Origin: PBB1 sp043749095
GTDB lineage: Bacteria > Pseudomonadota > Gammaproteobacteria > Burkholderiales > Burkholderiaceae_C
DNA: 5,884 bases
Direction: 5' to 3'
Assembly: GCA_043749095.1 (NCBI GenBank)
Contig: JAYVEB010000058.1
Location: 1-5,884 of the forward strand
Part shown: positions 1 to 5,002 of the stretch, piece by piece
Layout: each line of letters starts with the position of its first letter
Numbering within the stretch: the first letter of the stretch is position 1
Notes under the pieces: generated by a model
What the model was told of the DNA's origin: nothing
Databases searched by the model: none
Seen by the model: the letters and a program-made list of their open reading frames with translations, nothing else
Made by a program: the position numbers and the translations under genes

Positions 1-1
1 C

Positions 2-2611
2 GAGATGGAGGTGGTGCGCGACAAGGAGGACAACTGCATCATCGTCTGCGCGATCGAGAACCTCGACCCGATGGGCATCCACACCGGCGACTCGATCACC
101 GTGGCGCCGGCCCAGACGCTCAGCGACAAGGAATACCAGCTGCTGCGCAACGCGTCGATTGCGATCCTGCGCGAGATCGGCGTCGACACCGGCGGCTCGA
201 ACGTGCAGTTCGCGATCAACCCGAAGGACGGCCGGATGGTTGTCATCGAGATGAATCCGCGCGTGTCACGCTCGTCGGCACTGGCTTCGAAAGCGACCGG
301 TTTCCCGATCGCCAAGGTCGCTGCGAAGCTGGCCGTCGGCTACACGCTCTACGAGCTGCGCAACGACATCACCGGCGGCGCGACACCCGCCAGCTTCGAG
401 CCCAGCATCGACTACGTGGTGACGAAGATCCCGCGTTTCGCGTTCGAGAAATTCCCAGCCGCCGACTCACACCTGACAACGCAGATGAAGTCGGTGGGTG
501 AGGTGATGGCGATGGGTCGCACCTTCCAGGAAAGCTTCCAGAAGGCGCTGCGCGGGCTGGAAACCGGCATCGATGGTCTGAGCGAGCGCACGTCCTGCAC
601 ACCCGCGGACCGCGACGAGATCGTCGAGGAGATTGGCGAGGCGGGGCCGGAGCGAATCCTCTACGTCGGTGATGCGTTCCGCATCGGCATGAGCCTGCAG
701 GAGATTTTCGAGGAAACCGCGATCGACCCGTGGTTCCTGGCGCAGATCGAGCAGTTGATCCAGACCGAGCAGGCGCTGACCGGGCGCGCGCTGGACAGCT
801 TGTCGAAGGACGAGCTGCGTTACCTGAAGCAAAAGGGATTCTCGGATCGGCGACTCGCCAAGCTGCTCGGCACGAACCAGCATCTGGTGCGCGAAGCGCG
901 CTGGGCGGCGAATGTGCGCCCGGTGTTCAAGCGCGTCGACACCTGCGCGGCCGAGTTCGCGACACAGACCGCGTACCTGTATTCAACCTACGACGAAGAG
1001 TGTGAGGCAGAGCCGACCGACCGCAAGAAGATCATGGTGCTGGGCGGCGGGTCGAACCGCATCGGCCAAGGCATCGAGTTTGACTACTGCTGCGTGCACG
1101 CCGCATTGGCGATGCGCGAGGACGGCTACGATACCATCATGGTCAACTGCAACCCCGAGACCGTGTCGACCGACTACGACACCTAGGACCGTATCTACTT
1201 CGAACCGGTGACGCTCGAAGACGTGCTCGAGATCGTCGCGAAGGAGAAGCCAGTCGGCGTGATCGTGCAGTACGGCGGGCAGACGCCGCTGAAGCTGGCG
1301 CTCGACCTCGAACGCGCCGGCGTGCCCATTGTCGGCACCTCGCCCGACAGCATCGACATCGCCGAAGACCGCGAGCGCTTCCAGAAACTGCTGCACGAGC
1401 TTGGTCTTAAGCAGCCGCCGAACCGCACCGCACGCACCGAGGAGCAGGCGTTGGTGCTGGCGCAGGAGATCGGCTACCCGCTGGTGGTGCGCCCGAGCTA
1501 TGTGCTGGGCGGCCGCGCGATGGAAATCGTCCACGGCGACAAGGACCTCGAGCGCTACATGCGCGAGGCGGTCAAGGTCAGTGAAAAGTCGCCGGTGCTG
1601 CTCGACCGCTTCCTTGATGACGCGATCGAGGTCGATGTCGATTGCATCGCTGACGGCAGCGATGGTGATGACGGCGTGATGATCGGCGGCATCATGGAAC
1701 ACGTCGAGCAGGCCGGCATCCACTCCGGTGACTCGGCCTGTTCGTTGCCGCCGTATTCGCTGCCCGTGGCGCTGCAAAACGAGATGCGTCGCCAGACCAC
1801 GCTGATGGCGCGCGCGCTGAGGGTCAAGGGCCTGATGAACGTGCAGTTCGCCATCCAGGGCGAGGGTGCCGAGGCGGTCGTTTATGTGCTCGAAGTGAAC
1901 CCACGTGCCTCGCGCACCGTGCCGTTCGTGTCGAAAGCGACCGGGCTGCAACTGGCGAAGATTGCGGCGCGTTGCATGGTCGGCACGAAGCTCTCGGATC
2001 AACAGCAGAAAAACGGCCGGGTGCCTGCCGAAGTGATCCCGCCTTATTTCAGCGTCAAGGAAGCGGTGTTCCCGTTCAACAAGTTTCCTGGCGTCGATCC
2101 GGTCCTCGGGCCTGAGATGCGCTCGACCGGCGAGGTGATGGGCGTCGGCCGCAGCTTCGGCGAGGCGATGCTGAAGAGCCAGCTCGGCGCTGGGTCTCGC
2201 CTGCCGAGCAAGGGCACGGTGTGCATCACGGTGAAGGACGGCGACAAGGCGCGTGCGGTCGCGGTGGCCCGCGATCTGGTGGCGCTCGGCTTCGCCATCG
2301 TCGCGACCAAGGGCACGGCCGCAGCGATTGCCGGCGGTGGCGTGCCTGTGAAGACCGTCAACAAGGTCAAGGACGGCCGGCCGCACATCGTCGACATGGT
2401 CAAGGCGGGCGACATCCAGCTGGTCTTCACGACGGTCGATGAAACCCGCACCGCGATCGCTGATTCGCGCCACATCCGGCAGGCGGCGCTGGCGAACCGG
2501 ATCACCTACTACACCAGCATGGCGGGCTGCGAAGCCGCGGTCGAGGGCATGAAACACCTCGACGATCTGGTGGTGCTCTCCCTACAAGAACTGCACACCG
2601 AGTTGCACTAA
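2..2611 (+). CDS. carB: Carbamoyl-phosphate synthase large subunit, 5'-truncated and interrupted by an in-frame amber codon
   Basis: CarB makes carbamoyl phosphate from bicarbonate, two ATP and ammonia delivered by CarA, feeding pyrimidine and arginine synthesis in the cytosol. The window opens inside the first ATP-grasp half, near residue 217 in E. coli numbering, so the ATG at 5 is internal. Visible in order: the MGIHTGDS segment; the first CPSase signature 2 (VIEMNPRVS, 242-268); the oligomerisation region; GGGSNRIGQGIEF opening the second half (about 1043); CPSase signature 1 (YPLVVRPSYVLGGRA, 1475-1519); a second signature 2 (VLEVNPRAS, 1886-1912); and a C-terminal MGS-like allosteric domain from about 2200 to the TAA at 2609. 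Adding the missing N-terminus gives roughly 1085 residues, normal for betaproteobacteria. The frame is kept throughout, but TAG at 1184-1186 replaces the serine of the DTSDR motif. Family identity is certain. Whether the gene is functional is open, and it may be a pseudogene or carry a sequence error. Confidence 0.93.
1184..1186 (+). other. In-frame amber (TAG) codon inside carB
   Basis: The sequence reads GAC ACC TAG GAC CGT ATC TAC TTC GAA CCG, i.e. D-T-stop-D-R-I-Y-F-E-P. Homologues have D-T-S-D-R-L/I-Y-F-E-P, so one C-to-A change in TCG explains the stop. Similarity resumes immediately in the same frame, which excludes a frameshift. The upstream part would end shortly after the start of the second synthetase half. 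The next in-frame start-like codon is GTG at 1208, with no well-placed Shine-Dalgarno sequence (the AGGA at 1185-1188 is too distant). That makes efficient re-initiation unlikely, though it is not excluded. The other stops visible in this window are TGA or TAA, so nothing here suggests TAG is generally reassigned. Confidence 0.9.
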
Positions 2612-2620
2612 ACTCAAAAT
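2592..2620 (+). promoter_or_regulatory. Weak candidate sigma-70 promoter for greA
   Basis: TGCACA (2592-2597), a 17-base spacer and CAAAAT (2615-2620) match the -35 and -10 consensus at four of six bases each. Transcription would begin near 2627, upstream of the terminator hairpin, giving a short structured leader before greA. The elements are weak and sit in the carB 3' end, so this is offered only because greA needs some promoter or read-through past the terminator. Confidence 0.2.
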
Positions 2621-2642
2621 AGCAACAACACACCTAGCTCAC

Positions 2643-2679
2643 AGCCGCCGCTGGATTTTCTGGCGGCGGCTTCATTTTT
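2643..2679 (+). terminator. Intrinsic terminator after carB, abutting greA
   Basis: A perfect 9-bp G+C-rich inverted repeat (AGCCGCCGC at 2643-2651, GCGGCGGCT at 2663-2671) can be extended inward by two wobble pairs and a G-C pair around an ATTTT loop. It is followed by the T-rich tract TTCATTTTT ending at 2679. It lies 31 bases after the carB stop and ends 16 bases before the greA ATG. It should end carB transcription, and it may also act as an attenuator for any transcript reading into greA. Confidence 0.85.
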
Positions 2680-2695
2680 GCCCGGGATTCATCAC

Positions 2696-3172
2696 ATGCA
2701 GACCATTCCTCTCACCCGACGCGGTGCTGACAAGCTGAAGGAAGAACTGCAACGTCTGAAGTCGGTCGAGCGTCATGCGGTGATCCAGGCGATTGCCGAG
2801 GCGAGGGCGCAGGGCGACCTGTCCGAGAACGCCGAGTACGAGGCAGCGAAGGACAAGCAGGGCTTCATCGAAGGCCGCATCCTGGACATCGAAGGCAAGC
2901 TCGCTGCGGCCAAGATCATCGATCCCTCGTCGCTCGACGCCGAAGGCAAGGTCGTTTTCGGCTCCACGGTCGACCTCGAAGACGAGGCCAGCGGCACGGC
3001 AGTGACTTACCAGATCGTCGGCGACGACGAGGCCGATCTCAAGCTGGGCCTGCTCTCGATCAGCTCGCCGATCGCACGCGCGCTGATCGGCAAGGAGGTC
3101 GGCGACATCGCAGAGGTGCAGGCGCCCGGAGGCGTCAAGCGCTACGAAGTGATGGCGGTGCGCTACGAGTGA
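2696..3172 (+). CDS. greA: Transcription elongation factor GreA
   Basis: GreA enters the secondary channel of RNA polymerase and stimulates cleavage of backtracked RNA, rescuing stalled complexes. From the ATG at 2696 the protein is 158 residues, exactly the E. coli length, and begins MQTIPLT, close to MQAIPMT in E. coli. An N-terminal coiled coil covers about residues 8-75, with the acidic tip GDLSENAEY carrying D41 and E44, the residues that coordinate the catalytic Mg2+. A C-terminal FKBP-like domain follows, including the second Gre signature region (SSPIARALIGKEVGD). An in-frame TTG at 2678 would add six residues but lies in the terminator T-tract, so I prefer the ATG. GGGA at 2684-2687 is a modest ribosome-binding site 8 bases upstream. 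The stop overlaps the next start (GTGA), suggesting translational coupling to the DUF4149 gene. Confidence 0.97.
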   Translation: MQTIPLTRRGADKLKEELQRLKSVERHAVIQAIAEARAQGDLSENAEYEAAKDKQGFIEGRILDIEGKLAAAKIIDPSSLDAEGKVVFGSTVDLEDEASGTAVTYQIVGDDEADLKLGLLSISSPIARALIGKEVGDIAEVQAPGGVKRYEVMAVRYE

Positions 3173-3615
3173 GCAAGCGCCACATAGTGCTGCACCGTTG
3201 TGCCGCCTGCCTCGCAGGCCTGTGGGCCGGACTGCTGCTGGGTCTGGGTGCGATCGGTGCGCCAGCGGGATTCGCGGTGACGACGGTCGAGATTGCGGGA
3301 CGCACTGCCGGGCGGATGTTCGCCATTGAAGCCTGTGTGAGTCTGGCGCTGGCGGTGGCGCTGTTGCTGCTCACCCGCAAGCTGGCCAATGCGCAGACCG
3401 GCCAGGTGTCGGCGCTCAACGGCTATGTGCTGCTGGTGCTCGGCACTCTGTTCTGCACGATCGTGGGCTATTTCGTGATCCAGCCGATGATGGCGGCGGC
3501 ACGGGCCGGCGAAGGCAGCCTGTCGTTCGGCGCCTTGCACGGCCTGTCGGCCGGGTTCTTTGCGCTGAAGGGGCTGCTGGTGCTGTCGCTCGCTTGGCGG
3601 CTGACCGCGCGTTGA
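3169..3615 (+). CDS. DUF4149-type four-helix inner-membrane protein
   Basis: This 148-residue protein has no enzyme motif that I recognise. It is very hydrophobic, with four likely membrane helices at about residues 10-33, 48-68, 83-105 and 121-145, and short polar or glycine-rich connections. The first segment (LAGLWAGLLLGLGAIGAPAGF), the ALNGYVLLVLGTLFC stretch and the placement after greA fit the DUF4149 family, a conserved membrane protein of unknown function in betaproteobacteria. The family assignment is from memory of its length, topology and context. The GTG start at 3169 overlaps the greA TGA by four bases, and no clear independent ribosome-binding site is seen, so translation is probably coupled to greA. 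A small soluble partner for the GreA protein is not implied; the link may be only co-expression. It ends convergently with yhbY, 46 bases away. Confidence 0.8.
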   Translation: MSKRHIVLHRCAACLAGLWAGLLLGLGAIGAPAGFAVTTVEIAGRTAGRMFAIEACVSLALAVALLLLTRKLANAQTGQVSALNGYVLLVLGTLFCTIVGYFVIQPMMAAARAGEGSLSFGALHGLSAGFFALKGLLVLSLAWRLTAR

Positions 3616-3652
3616 GACGGCCGACGCCGCGTTAATGGCCGTGTGACGGGCC

Positions 3653-3673
3653 GCGGTCGAGTCAGTCGACCGC
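3653..3673. repeat. Perfect 8-bp inverted repeat between convergent genes, possible bidirectional terminator
   Basis: GCGGTCGA (3653-3660) and TCGACCGC (3666-3673) are exact reverse complements separated by GTCAG. The hairpin includes the yhbY stop codon (3662-3664, minus strand) and lies in the short gap after the DUF4149 gene. A second, weaker repeat, ACGGCC/GGCCGT (3617-3622, 3637-3642), is just upstream. Neither is followed by a T-run on either strand, so these are not classic intrinsic terminators. They could still separate converging transcripts. Confidence 0.45.
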
Positions 3674-4135
3674 CTTGCGCTTGACGCTGGTGATGCGTTT
3701 GCGGGCCCGCTTGATCTCGCCACCCGCGGCCACCCGCTCATTGCCCAGCACCTTGATCTTCTTCACCTGCGGCCGGTGATTTCCGCTCTTCGAGAACTTC
3801 AGCAGTTTCACCACCTTCGGGCCGGGCATGCGGTCGTCGCGCGCCTCCTTTTCCTTCAGGGGAATCGGTCGCCACAGCACGAGCAGCTTGCCGATGTGCT
3901 GGATGGGTGCGGCGCCGAGTTGATCCGTCAGGGTTGCGAGCATGGCTTCGCGGGACGCGCGTTCGTCGGAAAAGACGCGGACCTTGATCAGCCCGTGGGC
4001 GTTCAGTGCGGCGTCGGTTTCCCGGATGACGGCTGGCGTCAGGCCGTCGCCGCCGATCAAGACCACCGGGGCCAGATGGTGGGCGTCGGCGCGTTTTTCC
4101 CGGCGCTGATGGGTAGTGAGTGTGATGGCTGGCAT
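3662..4135 (-). CDS. yhbY: YhbY-family CRM-domain RNA-binding protein
   Basis: YhbY proteins bind pre-50S ribosomal particles through a single CRM (KH-like) domain and are thought to help large-subunit assembly. Residues 1-90 form this domain. It starts ITLTTHQRREKRADAHHLAPVVLIGGDGLT with the RNA-binding GxxG loop at 28-31 (GGDG, versus GSNG in E. coli). It continues through a helix to HGLIKVRV and ends IGKLLVLWRP, all closely matching the E. coli protein. At 157 residues it is much longer than E. coli YhbY (about 97). Residues 91-157 form a Lys/Arg-rich, probably disordered tail ending KRARKRITSVKRKAVD. The ATG at 4133-4135 gives the normal N-terminus; AGGG lies only two bases upstream, too close for a good ribosome-binding site. 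The gene diverges from rlmE, another 50S-maturation gene, with 20 bases between them. Confidence 0.92.
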   Translation of the reverse strand: MPAITLTTHQRREKRADAHHLAPVVLIGGDGLTPAVIRETDAALNAHGLIKVRVFSDERASREAMLATLTDQLGAAPIQHIGKLLVLWRPIPLKEKEARDDRMPGPKVVKLLKFSKSGNHRPQVKKIKVLGNERVAAGGEIKRARKRITSVKRKAVD

Positions 4136-4140
4136 CGCCC

Positions 4141-4146
4141 TATTAT
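4141..4146 (+). promoter_or_regulatory. Candidate -10 element for rlmE
   Basis: TATTAT matches TATAAT at five of six bases and overlaps the minus-strand GATAAT of yhbY. No convincing -35 box is found 15-18 bases upstream, and no extended -10 TG is present. Transcription would begin around 4153, three bases before the rlmE ATG at 4156, which has no Shine-Dalgarno sequence upstream. Confidence 0.35.
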
Positions 4147-4171
4147 CGACTGCGCATGAAAGTCAAATCAA
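4142..4171 (-). promoter_or_regulatory. Candidate yhbY promoter, lying over the rlmE start
   Basis: On the minus strand TTGATT (4171-4166), an 18-base spacer and GATAAT (4147-4142) match the sigma-70 boxes at four and five of six bases. A start about seven bases downstream falls near 4135, the A of the yhbY ATG, so the transcript would be leaderless or nearly so. Confidence 0.45.
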
Positions 4172-4872
4172 AAAGCAAGAAGATCGACAAGGCTTGGTTG
4201 CTGGCGCACCTCAACGATACCTACGTCAAGCTGTCGAAAAAGGAGGGCTACCGCGCCCGCGCCGCTTACAAGTTGAAGGAAATCGACGAGACGATTGGCC
4301 TGCTGAAGCCGGGTCAGGTGGTCGTCGATCTGGGCGCGGCACCCGGGGCCTGGAGCCAGTACGTGCGCCGCAAGCTGTCATTGAAGGTGACTGATGCGAT
4401 CGGTGCCGGGCTGGGCCCGCTCACCGGCACCATCATTGCGCTAGACCTGCTGGATTTCGAGCCGATCGACGGCGTGGTGTTCATCCAGGGCGATTTCCGG
4501 GATGAGTCGGTGCTGCAGCAGCTGGAGGCTGCTTTGGGCGGCCGGCTGGTCGATGTGGTCGTTTCCGACCTGGCGCCGAACCTCACCGGCATCACCAGTT
4601 CCGACGACGCCCGGATCACGCACCTGGTCGAATTGGCGGTGCATTTCGCAGCGCGTCACCTCGTCGCAGGTGGCACGCTGGTATGCAAGGCGTTCCACGG
4701 CAGCAATTACAGCGAGCTGGTCGGTCTGCTGAAAGCTAACTTTCGTACGGTGAAAGCGATCAAGCCCAAGGCTTCCCGAGATCGGTCGTCCGAGACCTTT
4801 CTGGTCGGCATCGGGCTCAAGACAGCGCACAAAGTGGCCGAAACCCCATCGAAGGCTGCATTGCCGGGTTGA
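4156..4872 (+). CDS. rlmE: 23S rRNA (uridine-2552 2'-O) methyltransferase RlmE (FtsJ/RrmJ)
   Basis: RlmE transfers a methyl group from S-adenosylmethionine to the 2'-OH of U2552 in the A-loop of 23S rRNA, a late step in 50S maturation. The 238-residue protein has the Rossmann-type fold. The SAM-binding motif DLGAAPGAWSQ is at residues 58-68, and the 2'-O-methyltransferase tetrad K39, D138, K178 and E213 corresponds to E. coli K38, D124, K164 and E199. QGDFRD (111-116) and SDLAPNLTG (137-145) are also family hallmarks. It is longer than the E. coli enzyme (209 residues) because of an insertion of about ten residues after SQYV and a short C-terminal extension. The basic N-terminus (KVKSKSKK) suits rRNA binding. 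The ATG at 4156 fits the family N-terminus but has no Shine-Dalgarno sequence. ftsH lies downstream in the same direction, as in the E. coli rlmE-ftsH pair. Confidence 0.97.
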   Translation: MKVKSKSKKIDKAWLLAHLNDTYVKLSKKEGYRARAAYKLKEIDETIGLLKPGQVVVDLGAAPGAWSQYVRRKLSLKVTDAIGAGLGPLTGTIIALDLLDFEPIDGVVFIQGDFRDESVLQQLEAALGGRLVDVVVSDLAPNLTGITSSDDARITHLVELAVHFAARHLVAGGTLVCKAFHGSNYSELVGLLKANFRTVKAIKPKASRDRSSETFLVGIGLKTAHKVAETPSKAALPG

Positions 4873-4915
4873 CACGCGTCGCGTCATGCTCAGTGACCTC
4901 ACAAACCACACAGCA

Positions 4916-4943
4916 CTTGAGTCGCATAACATCAACACCATGT
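4916..4943 (+). promoter_or_regulatory. Candidate sigma-32 (heat-shock) promoter of ftsH
   Basis: CTTGAGT (4916-4922) matches five of seven bases of the RpoH -35 consensus CTTGAAA. After a 13-base spacer, CACCATGT (4936-4943) matches seven of eight bases of CCCCATNT. Transcription would start near 4950, giving a leader of about 53 bases. ftsH is a known heat-shock gene in E. coli, where FtsH also degrades sigma-32, so a promoter here makes biological sense. Confidence 0.6.
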
Positions 4944-4993
4944 ATGTTGGACGTCGGGCCCGCTGTGCACGCCGACCCCGCAGTTGAAGAATT

Positions 4994-4997
4994 GGAG
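4994..4997 (+). promoter_or_regulatory. Ribosome-binding site fixing the ftsH GTG start
   Basis: GGAG, five bases before the GTG at 5003, is the clearest Shine-Dalgarno sequence in the window. The nearby ATG at 5014 is out of frame, so the GTG is the supported start. Confidence 0.8.
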
Positions 4998-5002
4998 TAG
5001 CA

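Larger units (their letters stand above)
4873..5002 (+). other. rlmE-ftsH intergenic region
   Basis: This is the longest non-coding stretch in the window. It holds the sigma-32-like promoter, a modest GTCGG/CCGAC stem (4953-4957, 4972-4976) enclosing the palindrome GTGCAC in the expected ftsH leader, and the ftsH ribosome-binding site. No small ORF or RNA gene is convincing here. Confidence 0.6.

Noticed and set aside
467..883. 138-codon minus-strand open frame
   Set aside because: Antisense to the carB oligomerisation region, with no recognisable domain and no ribosome-binding site of note.
1208..1210. GTG as a genuine start of a separate C-terminal CarB gene
   Set aside because: It falls inside the second ATP-grasp half rather than at a domain border and lacks a well-spaced ribosome-binding site. 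An interrupted single gene is the simpler reading.
983..2557. 524-codon open frame on the minus strand
   Set aside because: It lies wholly antisense to carB, its composition is rich in His, Arg and Asp as expected from reversed G+C-rich codons, and it matches no family I know. It is a shadow of the conserved carB frame.
2678..2680. TTG as an alternative greA start
   Set aside because: It is inside the terminator T-tract and would add six residues not seen in GreA. The ATG at 2696 gives the standard 158 residues.
3163..3741. 192-codon minus-strand open frame over the DUF4149 gene and the yhbY 3' end
   Set aside because: Low-complexity Gln/Arg/Ser composition, overlaps two better-supported genes, and no family resemblance.
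3776..4159. 127-codon plus-strand open frame
   Set aside because: Antisense to the conserved CRM-domain frame of yhbY. The yhbY protein is clearly real and this one is not recognisable.
4869..4874. Perfect TTGACA -35 box at the rlmE stop
   Set aside because: No acceptable -10 element lies 15-19 bases downstream, so I do not call a sigma-70 promoter here.
4441..4941. 166-codon minus-strand open frame
   Set aside because: Covers rlmE in antisense and the ftsH promoter region. It has no domain and is a codon-bias shadow.
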